Assembly: GCA_037693485.1 (NCBI GenBank)
Contig: CM075345.1
Location: forward strand, 389,501 to 453,500
Direction: 5' to 3'
Source of the DNA: Kitagawia praeruptora
Taxonomy: Eukaryota > Streptophyta > Magnoliopsida > Apiales > Apiaceae
Length of the DNA stretch: 64,000 nt
In this document: one piece after another, positions 26,101 to 36,972 of the stretch
Numbering within the stretch: the stretch's first letter is position 1
Layout: every line of letters begins with the position of its first letter
The notes under the pieces: model-generated
What the model was told of the DNA's origin: nothing
The model's input: the letters and a program-made list of their open reading frames with translations, nothing else
The model's database searches: none
Position numbers and translations under genes: made by a program

Positions 26101-26601
26101 ATTGATTGTCGGAACTTATCCGAATTTATCTGTTCATATCACTGAACTTGATTCACCTTTCAGATATTCCAGTATGGCTTGTAGTTAATACCTGGAACGA
26201 TTAAAAGTTTATTATTTATTTATACATTGAAAGATATTCTTGTTGAGCTTTCTGGCTCACCTTGCAATGTAATGTTTCTTTTCCAGTTAAGATCGAGGAT
26301 GTTTAGACCTAGTGGCTCGGCAACCAGGGGAGTGAGGTTTGATGATTGAGAGTGCAGCTGGTTTAATTTCGTGTATTGTTGTAATAAATGGATTGGATAG
26401 ACTAGACATTTAAGATCTATCAGATTGTATTAAATTATATTTGAGGTTTGTATTAGTAATTAGCAGTGTTTGTTTCATACTTTAGCCTGTGCTCGTATCT
26501 TGGATGAGGGATTATATTATTATTGTTCCGCATTTACAGGTTTGTATTGTTTAAGTGAGTTGTGAGCCCGGATCTGTATCGCGGATCTGCGAGGCGTCAC
26601 A
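23158..26601 (+). repeat. 3' LTR of element B (3444 bp, complete)
   Basis: Starts TGTAAGAACTTG and ends GAGGCGTCACA. Its first 507 bp (23158-23664) are the part absent from the 5' copy. TATA-like box at 25881-25889. A GC-rich patch near 24540-24620, within an AT-rich LTR, carries an antisense open frame (24346-24669), also present in the 5' LTR at 15558-15881. Confidence 0.95.
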
Positions 26602-26967
26602 ATGTAGCCATAGACATTGATGGATGGTGGATTGACTCTGGAGCAACCCGCCATATTGCGAAAACTAAGCAAGGCTTGACCGAGTTTGAGGAGTTGAAGA
26701 AGGGTGAACAAAGAATTTTTATGGGGAATAACACCTACTTGGATGTTTTGGGAATTGGTTCTTATAGGTTGGATCTTGGGGATAGTATGATGGTCCTCAA
26801 GAATATGATGTTTGCTTCTGGAATGAGGCGCAATCTTGTTTATGTTCCTGCATTGCTCAAGAATGGATTGGAAGTGCGATTTTATAATAATCGAGTTTCG
26901 ATTGGAAAGGATAAGAAGGTGTATGCTATGGGCAAGTATGAGCCCGATCATAAGTTGTTTAAGCTTT
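26602..26967 (+). pseudogene. Ty1/copia protease fragment interrupted by element B
   Basis: An open plus-strand frame begins directly at the end of LTR B and runs to a TAA ending at 26967. It contains WWIDSGATRHI, the copia aspartic-protease active site (DSGA), followed by the usual downstream block with a VLK...RRNL pattern and an ending resembling the DGLFKL stretch found before the copia GAG-pre-integrase domain. There is no start codon of its own; the gag part should lie left of element B. Just downstream (about 26928-27085) the segment around ATGGGCAA/GAGCCCG recurs twice more in decayed form, a short degenerate tandem. No integrase or RT continues from here. Confidence 0.8.
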
Positions 26968-27124
26968 AAATGTGTAACTTTAATTTATGAATAATGGGCA
27001 AGTGTGGGCCCGGTCATGAATTATTTTTGAGTTTTAAATTGTGTTTTGAGTGTGTTAATAATGGGCATGAATGAGCCCGTGAAAAGTTTGAAGTTTTTGT
27101 TGAAGTATCATCAATGATAATAAT
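26968..27124. other. Non-coding flank between copia fragment and element H
   Basis: Contains the decayed GGGC-rich tandem described with the protease fragment and then AT-rich sequence. I see nothing else in it. Confidence 0.5.
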
Positions 27125-27129
27125 ATACG
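27125..27129. repeat. Left target-site duplication of element H
   Basis: ATACG, repeated exactly at 30620-30624 on the other side of the element. Confidence 0.93.
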
Positions 27130-27410
27130 TGACACAAATGGTGAGAAACATCATTTCTGCATCCCTAAGCTCAGAGAGCACAAGGAAGAAGAAGAAGAAG
27201 AAGAAGAGAGTAAAATATATTCCAAAGCTTTGAGTTCGTTACAATCAGTTCCTTGTCTTTTATACTACATACACAGAACAATTACATATAGAAATTGTAT
27301 GTATAAACTCTAACTAACTGCCAGCTATTGCCACTTCACTGGTTGACTTCTTTGATTGTTCTTGATTGGTTGACTTATTTGACTGTTCTGAATTTGTCAT
27401 TTCTGTAACA
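27130..27410 (-). repeat. 3' LTR of element H (281 bp)
   Basis: Plus-strand ends TGACACAAATGG and CTGTAACA. Matches 30345-30619 with about ten substitutions and a longer GAAGAA run near 27184-27208. Confidence 0.93.
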
Positions 27411-27422
27411 TCCCCCCTCAAG
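27411..27422 (-). other. Polypurine tract of element H
   Basis: On the minus strand the sequence before the 3' LTR reads CTTGAGGGGGGA, a typical copia purine tract. Confidence 0.85.
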
Positions 27423-30350
27423 TTGGAGGATTTGAATAGATCACAAACACCCAACTTGGAAAGTAAAAGTTGTAAATGAGAAGATGAGACAGCCTTAGTG
27501 TAGATATCAGCAGGCTGATTTGTAGAAGAGGTATGAGCTGTCTGAAATATTCCCAGTTGAAGCTTTTCATGAACAATGTGACAATCATGTTCAAAATGTT
27601 TTGTGCATTCATGGAACACTGAATTAGATGAAATATGATTTGCTATCACAGAAAAGAGTAACATGAGAAATATGATGATAGTCAAAAGTATGAAATAGAT
27701 TTAACAACCATACTAACTCACAACATATGTTATCCATGCATCTGTATTCTGCTTCAGCAGAGGATCTAGACACGGTGTGCTGTTTCTTACATTTCCATGA
27801 TATTAGAGAATCACCAAACTTGACACAATAACCAGTCAATGACTGCCTGGTAGTTTGACAGCCACCCCAATCTGAATCACAGAAGGTAGTTAAGACTGGT
27901 TTGGAATTAGCAGACATGAGAAGACCTTGTCCTGGAGAACCTTTAATATATCTGATAACCTTGTAAGCAATAGTCAAATGATCAACCCTAGGTTGAGCTA
28001 AGAACTGAGATAACACTTGCACTGAATAAGAGAGGTCTGGTCTAGTCACAGTCAAGTAAAGAGGATGACCAACAATTCATCTGTAAAGAGAAGAATTAGA
28101 TGTAGACAGAAACAAACTTTCATTATTCTGCAAGGTATGATTTTGCTCCATTGGAATCTTTGATGGTTTAGCACCCAACATCCATGTATCTGCTAAAATG
28201 TCAAGAGTATATTTTCTCTAATTTAGGTAAATACCAGCTGAAGATCGAGCCACCTCAATTCCAAAGAAGAACTTTAAGTCACCAAGATCTTTTACTTTGA
28301 ATTTGGTGCTCAAAAAATCAATGCTCTGTTGAATCACAGATTTTCTGCTACCAGTGACCAAAATGTCATCTACATAGACTAAAATAGCCACAAATTGAGA
28401 GGAAGTATGATGAGTAAAAAGACTATTGTCTGAGTGTGATTGAGTAAAACCAACAGACTTTAATGCATCTGAAAACTTGGTAAACCAACATCGTGGTGCC
28501 TATTTCAGACCATACAAGGATTTACCTAACTTGCACACCCAATTGGCATGATCTGTAATTTTATTTAGAATAGGTATAGATGACAGTTGAAAGTAACCAG
28601 GAGGGACTCTCATATACATAATTTCATTCAGATCACCATGAAGAAAGGCATTAGTAATGTCTAGCTGAGATATAGACCATCCTTGAGCAGCTGCAATTGC
28701 AATGAATAGTCTTATTGTTGTCATTTTTGCTACTGGAGCAAATGTCTCAAAATAATCCAAGCCATAAGTCTGAGTGAAGCCCTTAGCAACCAAACGAGCT
28801 TTACATCTTTCAACTGATCCATCGGGATTATATTTCACCTTAAACAGCCATTTACAATCAACAATATGTTGATCAGTTGGTTTATGAACTAGCTCCCATG
28901 TGTGGTTATTTTCCAAGGCATCTAACTCAAGTTTCATAGCAGCAAGCCATTTGGGATCAGTAGAAGCTTGCTTAAAAGTATAAGGAGTTGGCACTGTGGT
29001 AGTAGTACACAAATACTGAACATGCTTTGGTGTAAAAGCATGCTATGATATATAATTCTGAAGAGGATATGAACAATGTGAATTACCTGTTACAATCCCT
29101 GCAGTGAAAGAAACATTGGGAGTTTGAAGCCCTGTAAAATCTTTGTACTTTGTGGGTAAGGTTTTTGTTCTAACTGGCCTAGAAGAAACTCTAGGAAGTG
29201 AACTTTGAACTGAAGTAGAAGGCTCAGAGGAAGAATAAATTATGTCAATGCAATTAGTTTCTTGATTGAGAACTAGAGAAGTGTTCTCAGTAGGATTGAT
29301 ATCAGTAGGAGTAACAGCAGGAGTAATAGGAGTATTATTAGAAGTGATGATAGGATGTTCTACATCAGAATCAAAAGCTAAAGGACAATCTGGAAATATA
29401 TAGGAAGTGGATGAGGATTGTGAGTCAGATGTAGAAGGCATATGAAATGCAAAACAGGTTTCAACTAAAGATACATCTCTTGACACATAACATTTCCTGG
29501 ATTGAAGGTCTTAAACTCTGTATCCTTTTTTATTAAAAGGATATCCAATAAAGACACATTTGAGAGATTTTGCAGAAAATTTATCTTTAGGAGAATACAA
29601 ATCAGAAATATAGCACAAGCATCCAAAACTCCTTAGAGCAGAATAGTCTGGAACTTTGTGAAATAGAACTTTATAGGGAGATTTGAAGTTAAGAACAGAA
29701 GATGGTAGCATATTAATATGATGAGCAGCTGTGAGAACACAGTCTCCCCAGAGAGAAATTGGAAGATTTGACTGAATTTTCAGAGATCTGGCTACATTTA
29801 AGACGTGTTGATGCTTTCTTTCCACAACCCCATTTTGTTGGGGTGTATGAGAACAACTGTTTTGATGTATAATTCCTAATGATGAAAGATGAGTGGAAAG
29901 ATCATGATTCACAAATTCTGTGCCATTATCTGTTCTTATAACTTTGATAGTTTTATGAAATTGTGTTTGGACATAATTGATGAAATTTTTGAGCAAGACA
30001 GGAACTTGAGATTTATGTACAAACAAGAAAAGCCATGTATATTTAGAGCAATCATCCACTATTGTAAGAAACTGATTACATTTTCCATGAGTGACATGTT
30101 TGTAGGGACCCCACACATCACAATGAACTAGATCAAATGTCACCTGAGATACAGAACTGCTAGTAGGAAAACTAAGCCTCACTTGTTTGGATAAATGACA
30201 TATGTCACAATGAGACTTATCAACAGATTTAGGAATACAAGAAATATGATCTAGGAATACACTAGAAGGGTGTCCCAGTCTGCAATGCCAGTTAGTAACT
30301 TGACTGGTACTAGTCTTAGCATGATGAACCTGGCTCTGATACCATGACAT
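27423..30350 (-). pseudogene. copia pol of element H (integrase, RT, RNase H), broken
   Basis: Minus-strand reading gives GAG-pre-integrase with a His...CDICH zinc region, the integrase core with TDNGTEF and the VERKH Glu region (30350-29511), a Ser/Thr-rich linker (29486-29043), RT beginning with the copia DPKWLAAM block (29012-28500), the YVDD catalytic site (28365-28376), and RNase H with a SSAEAEYR block (28055-27624). These stay in one frame across nonsense codons at 29511-29513, 29043-29045 and 28500-28502 and two more between 28056 and 28230. A frameshift near 27630-27640 moves the RNase H end to the next frame, which runs through the purine tract into the LTR. The open frame at the 5' end reads straight through the PBS into the LTR, a by-product of the gag-protease deletion. 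No function is expected. Confidence 0.9.
30327..30344 (-). other. Primer-binding site of element H
   Basis: The minus strand reads TGGTATCAGAGCCAGGTT directly after the 5' LTR, an 18-base match to the complement of plant initiator tRNA-Met. Confidence 0.93.
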
Positions 30351-30619
30351 AAATGGTGAGAAACATCATTTTTTCAACCCTAAGCTCAGAGAGCACAAGG
30401 AAGAAGAAGAAGAAGAAAGTAAAATATATTCCAAAGCTTTGAGTTCGTTACAATCAGGTCCTTGTCTTTTATACTAAATACACAGAACAATTACATATAG
30501 AAACTGTATGTATAAACTCTAACTAACTGCCAGCTGTTGCCACTTCACTGGTTGACTTCTTTGACTGTTCTTGATTGGTTGACTTCTTTGACTGTTCTGA
30601 ATTTGTCATTTCTGTAACA
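30345..30619 (-). repeat. 5' LTR of element H (275 bp)
   Basis: Plus-strand ends TGACATAAATGG and CTGTAACA, followed at 30620-30624 by the second ATACG of the target-site duplication. Confidence 0.93.
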
Positions 30620-30624
30620 ATACG

Positions 30625-31238
30625 GATTTCTTGTTTAAATTGTTTTTTTTGTGTTATTTTACAAGCATATGTATGACTTGTAAGTTTGAGATGTTGTGAG
30701 AAAATAAATAAATTGTCGCCTATGTTAAGAGTTTTAAGGTTGCAACCAAGAAGTTAAATTTATTAAAGGCGAACAAGTTGTTTTAGAGGCTATAGAATCT
30801 CTTTTTTGTAAAAGTGTTTAATCGTTTGGGATGCAGAATTGCAGTCTGGCGCCAATCTTGTTGATTATGGAAAACGATTAAGGTATTGCAATGTGAATCC
30901 GTGTACTTTTAATGTCTGTTATGTGGCAAGATGAAAACAACATGTTGTATGTTATCACTAGTGATGTTTTTTTATGAAAGAAATTTAACTCAAATCATTT
31001 TTTAATATATGAGAAAAGTGGGAGTTATATAGATATTTAACAAATAAGTCAAGTAGGAGATGTTGTATTATATGACTTTTTTATTAAATATAAAATACAA
31101 AGAAAAAATATTAATTGAATATATATTAGATGTAGAATTAATATATATTGTGGGGGTTACAATAGTATTGATATGGGGGTTACAATATTAATGGTGGAGG
31201 TTACATATTGGTACATGGAGGATATTATGGGGCAGTTA
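30625..31238. other. AT-rich host flank without recognisable gene
   Basis: About 0.6 kb of AT-rich sequence right of element H. I find no convincing ORF or repeat boundary. Confidence 0.5.
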
Positions 31239-31627
31239 GCATCTCCAATGGTATTGGCTAAGTCCATTGGTTAAATTTCAAAAAAATAATAGTTGGCTAA
31301 AATTTACTGAACCTGTAGAGTGTTTTACTCCAATGGGGATCAGTTATAATGATTGGTTATATTTCAAAAAAGGTATGATTATTATTATTATTAATCTTTT
31401 TGGTCAATTATGTGAAGAAATGGGCGGGAAATGACATGGCATTTGCTACAGATCGCTAGTGCTTCAACAAATATGGCCAATATTAAAAAAATATAAAGGA
31501 TTGGCTAAATTTTTAGACAAGGGGAATGCCCCATTGGAGTGATGAACTTTTAACATGTTATGTATAATTTTCAAATTTGATAAGTTATTTAAAATTTTAA
31601 CTAAGGGTTTTATTGCATTGGAGATGC
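31239..31627. mobile_element. Candidate MITE with GCATCTCCAATG termini
   Basis: About 390 bp bounded by GCATCTCCAATG and its exact reverse complement CATTGGAGATGC. The ends resemble those of a second element at 37750-38132. It is AT-rich with internal TCCATTGG/CCAATGG motifs and no ORF. TTA lies before the left end and two bases beyond the right end, which hints at a PIF/Harbinger-type 3-bp duplication but is not clean. Confidence 0.6.
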
Positions 31628-31895
31628 TCTTACACAAGGTTAAGGGGTGAAGATTATACTAAAAATACCTATAAATAATGGGTAAAAACTCAATAAAAAA
31701 ATACACAAAAATAGAAGCTTGTTCATAGTACAATCGAACCCTTATCTTTTTCCATCTTTCGTTTTCTTTTTTCGGTAAGTTCACGTGTTACTTCAATCAT
31801 ATATAGTCTACGGGACTATCTAAAGGTCTTCTCCAAGCCTAGTAAATGCAAATTTAGGGAGAAAACTGCCATCACAAATCTTTCCATAAGATAAT
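31628..31895. other. AT-rich spacer between two MITE-like elements
   Basis: No gene or repeat structure seen. Confidence 0.4.
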
Positions 31896-32100
31896 GGGGT
31901 GTTTGGGGGAACTTTTTTACAGAATCAGTTAACTTATTTTAAGATAAAGTTGGAGATTCCTAATTTTCCAACTTATTTTTTAAACTTATTGAATCTCAAA
32001 CATACATTAAATGCATGTATAAATTTTTTTATCAAAATATAAATTTTTTATCAAAAAATAAGTCCATAAATCCAAAATATAAGTTGTGCCAAACGGGCAC
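31896..32100. mobile_element. Candidate hAT-like MITE, GTTTGG/CCAAAC termini
   Basis: About 205 bp running from GGGGTGTTTGG to CCAAACGGGCAC, AT-rich, with internal AACTTATTTT and AAAATAAGT inverted segments. A related element of 217 bp lies at 36973-37189. I could not find a clean 8-bp target-site duplication. Confidence 0.5.
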
Positions 32101-32249
32101 AATACTTCGCATGAATCAATCAAAACGTCATGAGTTTATAACACATTAATTTATTAATTTTAATAGTGCATTCTTTTAAGTACCTGGAAATGGTTCACGA
32201 AGAGCTGTAAACCCCCCTAGACTCTAGTAAACCAGGCGATTAGAATGTA

Positions 32250-32257
32250 GTGTAGAC
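32250..32257. repeat. Left TSD of the hAT element
   Basis: GTGTAGAC, repeated exactly at 33130-33137. Confidence 0.92.
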
Positions 32258-33129
32258 TAGGCCTGTCAATGGATCAAGAATCCGATCCGATTCGATCCGA
32301 TCCAACCCGAAATTAGCGGGTATGGATCCTTCAAAAAAATATCCGATCCGATAAGGATCCGATCCGATAATGATCCGATCCAATAAAGAGCGGGTATGGA
32401 TTTAGCATGATCCGATCCGTTAACGATCCGATCCGAATATATTTATATATTAAATATTTTTTATATATTATATATAATATATTTATTATGTATAATATAT
32501 AATAAAAAATATTTCTACATATCTATACTATATTATATATATAATATGTTATATTTATTATTTATATTTATTATTTATATGTATTATATAATATACTATA
32601 TTTATTTTTTAATATATATTATATTTTTTTATTTGTCATATATAATATAAAAATTATAAAAAATATATAGACTTTTCGATTAACATCTAAAAGTTTGAAT
32701 ACAAGTCAAAGTACTAATCAAAATAATAGTTGACCGTTAAATTACTAAATCAAATGAATTTATTTTTTTCTAAAATATTGGCATTAACATTTAAAATGAT
32801 AGATGTTGACATCCGTACGGTTGGATCATCAAGTAATATTTTGCAAAATATCGAAACCCTTTAGGGTTGGGTTCAGGGGTTAGGGTTTAAAATTAATATT
32901 TATAAAATTGAAATAAATTAAAATTAATATTTATTTTAAAGTAAGCCCATCTTTTAATCAAGCGGGTCGGAGCTCCGATCCGAAAATCCGAAACCCGAAT
33001 GGATCGGGTATGGATTGGACTAAAAAATATCCGACCATAATCCGATCCGATCCGAACCCGAAAATTCTTAATGGATTTGGATATGGATTTAGCATAATCC
33101 GATCCGAATCCGACCCGTTGACAGGCCTA
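32258..33129. mobile_element. Non-autonomous hAT element with perfect 8-bp TSD
   Basis: 872 bp with 12-bp terminal inverted repeats TAGGCCTGTCAA and TTGACAGGCCTA, flanked by the exact 8-bp duplication GTGTAGAC (32250-32257 and 33130-33137). The TSD length and the TAGG...CCTA ends fit the hAT superfamily. Both subterminal regions are packed with GATCCGATCCG-type motifs in opposite orientation (about 32280-32430 and 32955-33118), as expected for transposase-binding repeats. The centre is TA-rich (32430-32660). No transposase frame is present, so it would need an autonomous partner. Confidence 0.92.
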
Positions 33130-33137
33130 GTGTAGAC

Positions 33138-33963
33138 ACAGCGATTAAAAGCACATGAACCTTTTTTTTCAATTGAATATGAATTTCTTGACTCTGTGAC
33201 AGTGTTCTGCCCAAGGTCATAACCGAAAACACCTTTTCCTATATGCATTGTTCCATTTTTTATACCCAGAACCTTTACCCCAGCAGGTATCATATATCCA
33301 TTTCCAGCAATCCAAATTTCTTACTGTGTGTTTTTGTCAAAACCAACGACTCCAATAATCTACTCTAGTCCATAACCCTAGATAAAATTTTAACCTAAGA
33401 CAGAGAAAAGAGACAAGTGACCTTCCAAGTCGAAATAATGGATTAAAAAAAATAATGGTACTAGTTCTCATTGGAACTTAGGACTGAAATACTAAACAAG
33501 CACTTCTGACTTAAAACATATCAAATGTGCTTAGCTAAAAAAACATACCACATTTAATTCACAAGGCAAAACATATTTTTTCATCAGATATTATTCACCA
33601 TGATAACTGTAAACATATGGATAGTCTGGCAACTGCATGGGTACACCATCCACGTATCTCATATCACCTCTGCCCACAGCCTCTCACTAGGATGCACACA
33701 CATCTGACATCCTTTCTCGTGTCACAAAATTAAGAAACATTATAAATTCAACACGTAAATGAGAAACAACAAAAAGCGTTCACTGGATCGGTGCAACACA
33801 TATCAAAACCTCCACAAGTTTATAATATATAACTTTAACCTTATGACCAATAGTGTTTACAAAACAGGACCTTCTAATTGTCCACTACAAAAGAAAATAT
33901 GTCTTTTTGATTCAACCCTATAACTAGAAATAGGACAAGAACGGGGAGAGGTGGTTTGACTAG
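33138..33963. other. Downstream flank of the Myb/SANT-like gene
   Basis: Includes the presumed 3' UTR of the gene to its right. The minus strand is open with no stop for about 55 codons at 33140-33293 in a Gly-rich frame I do not recognise; it may be a decayed exon or chance. Nothing else is evident. Confidence 0.4.
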
Positions 33964-35319
33964 TTAATATTCATTCAGTATAGACCTCAACCAAATCAGT
34001 CGCCGAGGTCCCCTGATCGTCACAAAGGCAATTGCATTTTTGTCATCCTTAAGAGCACAAACAGCCTTTGAAAACTCTGAATCATCGAGTTCATCCATTC
34101 TCTGCAACTCCTCTAAGCACCTTTGATATATAGCTCTGGCATTGTTCAAGTTCTCCTGTACTCCTTTAAACCTGGATGCAAATGGGCTTTCTTCTAATGC
34201 ATTTTCTATGCTGTCTTGTCCTTCAAATTGTTGTCTCTTGTAATATCCAGAAGTTGCAACAGAATTTAATTTCTTTTTCTTACATTCAATCACATTCTTC
34301 TGCATTCCTTTGGACGTAGCTGCAGAGGGGCTTGCATCTAATGCATTTTCTAAGCTATCTTCTGCTTCAACTTGGGGACTCTTATCATATCCAGAAGTCG
34401 CTAAAAATACTGATTTCCTTGTCGTGTAGTGTGGTACATTAACATTTTTCTGCATACTCGTGCACCTGGCAGCACAAGGCATCTCATAGAAAGCATTTTC
34501 TATGCTGTCTTCCGCTTCAACATGAGCACTTCTTTTACGGCCAGAAGTCTTGGATTTCCCTCTCCTGGGCTGCTTGTTCTTCACATAAAATGAAGAATCA
34601 GAATCATGGGTATCAACATTATATTGTTCAGGTTCTCTTACTGGTTCCAGAATCTGTACCGTTTCTGGGTCACTGTTTACCTCAAGTGTTTTATTTACAC
34701 TGCTTGGTAAATGAAGATTTTTAGCACCAACCCCACCAACAGAGTCTGGCACGAATGACAATAAAAATTTCAGAAGAATATTCGTCACAAATGGCAAGAA
34801 AATTTTTAAAAGAGTATACCAGCATATACCACTAAAGGTGAAGGGAAAGTACCTTTAAAGATAATGGACATTTTATCATACAAGGGAAAGCTCCTCCACC
34901 GGTAAGGTCTTGCATCACGTCTTACCTGGAAGAAGATAGTAAGACTTCTATAGAAAAGTAATAATCTTTGAGAAAAACATGATCCTTACTGCAACATAGT
35001 TTTCCCAAACTTTGTCATCAGCTACAACCATTTTCTTTTGCCCATCCCACTGAAACCCTGGCTGACTAAGAAGGGTTTTAATTACACCATAATCTTTCTT
35101 CATCGCACTGTAACGCAATTTCATCTGGTTCTCCTCCACATTTGTCCCAAAATTCTGATTTAATTTTTGTGTGACTGTTTTGTATACTTCATATTTGAAC
35201 AAATTGGAAGTGGTTTTCCCACAATTTTGCTGCTCAATAAGCAGTTCAAGCAAGCATTCATCGTGAGATGAAACCCACGACTTTCGCAAACCAACAAGTC
35301 CATACTGTGAGAGAGACAT
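33964..35319 (-). CDS. Myb/SANT-like DNA-binding domain protein (LIMYB-like)
   Basis: The only host gene I can support. Coding exons by splice sites and phase are 35319-34990, 34925-34853 and 34745-33964 (donors GTAAGG and GTACTT; acceptors TTCCAG and TGCCAG). They total 1185 bp, or 394 residues, in one frame. Residues about 15-130 form a trihelix-like Myb/SANT-like domain (Pfam Myb_DNA-bind_3 type): a conserved W near the start, LKNR-like MKLRYSAMKKDY, a GFQWD block, VWENYV, and RPYRWRSFPLYDKM spanning the exon 1-2 joint. A basic KPRRGKSKTSGRKR-like stretch near residue 195 could be a nuclear signal. Residues about 213-345 hold three repeats of about 48-50 residues built on E(A/G)(E/Q)DSIENA. 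The C-terminal 50 residues resemble the terminal helix region of plant LIMYB-like proteins. It is probably a nuclear DNA-binding or co-regulatory protein; the target is unknown. ATG 35319 is the first in-frame Met. Confidence 0.82.
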
Positions 35320-35324
35320 TTCCC

Positions 35325-36780
35325 ACTGCTCAAATTTAAGAAGAAATTAATGGTTAAAAAGAGTAGTAATACAAGTGGGAATATATTAAATGAATTTGTT
35401 GAGATTTAAAACATCAAATCAAGGTAATTACAAAGTTCCAAATAAGATATGGACTATAATCCAAAGAGGATCATAAAAAATTACAGATAGATAATCTGTT
35501 AATTGTTAAACATTACATTACACTATGAATCTATTTGTTTTATCCTTTGCCAGACCAAGGTGCCAGAGTCTATTATGAAACTTCTACGGGAGCAGAAAAT
35601 GAGGATACAGAACATAAACTGCAGCGAATCGTTTTACATAATGCAATTGATAATAATATAGGGGGTAAGCGACTGAAGATCTATCTCCCAAAATAGCTGC
35701 CAATATATCTGATTTCTAGCAAGCAATGCTAGATGTACTTCTTTCTATGTACCACTGTGCAGATCGAATTTGTTAAAACTAGACATTTGTTTATTTATGT
35801 GTCTTCTCTTCACCTCATATTTCAACTCCAAACTAATTATCAGAATTTTCCAGAATAAGGCATAAGGAAACTTTAGCTCGTTTACTCCAGTCACATGAAT
35901 ATACTTTAAGCATTAATTTAGCCTGTCTGCCGACTCCAGCCTAATGAAACACATTTACAACAACTGCAAACAAAAGTCTATAGTTCAACATCCCTTGACG
36001 TAGATGTACAAAAATTCTAAAATATACGTGGAGCAAAACAGAAGCTTCTATAATTAGTTCAAATAATAAGAACTCGTAAGTGCCTATCCATTCCAAATAT
36101 CTCAAATCAGCAAAGTAGCAAACTATGAAAATTACTAGGAGAATAGATACCCAGAGAAACTCTAACTATACCTGTCAATTAAGTGGGTAATGTGAAAAGA
36201 TTCACAATTTTTAGCTAACACAAACAACCTATACCTGACAAGACAACTCTAATGTGAAAGTTCAAAACCTTTTAGTACTCAATGTGAAGGGGTGTTGCAC
36301 ATTACGGACATGCATTACAACCCTCAACAACAAATGCTTGAGTCACACTTAATATTCCCCGAGTCGAACAATCGAATCAATCAACGTCCTCAACAACAAA
36401 TCCCCAACACGTCGTAGAATAAGAGCTTACAAAAACTCATTTGTTGAGAAATTTTGAAATCATAGAACCGAATGCAGTGAGATTCCTTAATCATGTAAAC
36501 TAGCAAACACAATTAATTTATGATTGATGCATATGAATCATAAATGAATTCTTATTATCATTTTATATTGCTACAAACAAAAGTGAAAAGGGTCAACCAT
36601 ATATACATACACATATAGCATACGAACAAATTGAAACAGAAATGAAAATGAGAATCTTGACAAAAACAAAATAAATCGCAGAATTAAGCAAGTACCTTGA
36701 ACTTTGTGAGACACAAAATCTGAATCAAAATGATAGCTCTTCCTCCAAGATCAGGGATTAGGAACACTGATAATAAGACC
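35325..36780 (-). other. Probable 5' UTR exon and intron of the Myb/SANT-like gene
   Basis: On the minus strand a donor CAAG|GTACTT at 36696/36695 and an acceptor GAGCAG|TGGG at 35326/35325 would join a leader exon (about 36780-36697) to six bases before the ATG, leaving a roughly 1.37-kb intron. The joined frame is open but has no upstream in-frame ATG after a stop, so the exon is treated as untranslated. A short uORF starting CATATGTTT lies near 36800. This is inferred from consensus sites only. Confidence 0.5.
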
Positions 36781-36972
36781 TAACCTAATTTCCTAAACAT
36801 ATGTAACGTCGTCGTTTGGGTGCAATATTTTATAGTATAGTACTTGTGTGTTTGGGCACATATGTCCTTTTGTTACGTGTTTTTCTTTATTTGTATTATA
36901 ATTAAAACAATAATTTTTTTATGAAAATGAGTAAATTCTTTTGGAATAATACCCATCTTTCACAATATAATG

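Larger units (their letters stand above)
14868..26601 (+). mobile_element. Element B: Tekay/Del-like chromovirus (Ty3/gypsy)
   Basis: Plus-strand LTR retrotransposon. The 5' LTR remnant is at 14868-17813, the PBS at 17816-17828, a leader at 17829-18522, gag-pol at 18523-23118, the purine tract at 23145-23157 and the 3' LTR at 23158-26601. The C-terminal chromodomain after the integrase marks it as a chromovirus, and the general layout suggests Tekay/Del. The first 507 bp of the 5' LTR are absent because element A sits there. The LTRs differ at roughly 18 sites over 2.94 kb by eye, so B is older than A. B in turn interrupts a copia protease remnant at its right edge; the 5 bp after the LTR are ATGTA, and the matching left copy lies outside the window. 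Confidence 0.95.
27130..30619 (-). mobile_element. Element H: Ty1/copia retrotransposon lacking gag and protease
   Basis: Complete-ended minus-strand copia element of 3490 bp with LTRs at 30345-30619 (5') and 27130-27410 (3'), TG...CA ends, a PBS (30327-30344), a purine tract (27411-27422) and a perfect 5-bp TSD, ATACG. The internal region starts at the GAG-pre-integrase/integrase domain only about 20 codons after the PBS, so gag and protease are missing. Integrase, RT and RNase H follow in the copia order (integrase before RT). The LTRs differ at roughly ten sites plus GAA-repeat length, so insertion is older than A, B and C. Confidence 0.95.

Noticed and set aside
32430..32660. TA-rich tract as a matrix attachment or replication-origin signal
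   Set aside because: It is the low-complexity centre of the hAT element; base composition alone does not support such a function.
32958..33293. 111-codon minus-strand frame as a gene
   Set aside because: Half of it is translated from the GATCCG subterminal repeat of the hAT element and it crosses the TSD; only the outer part was kept, as a weak finding.
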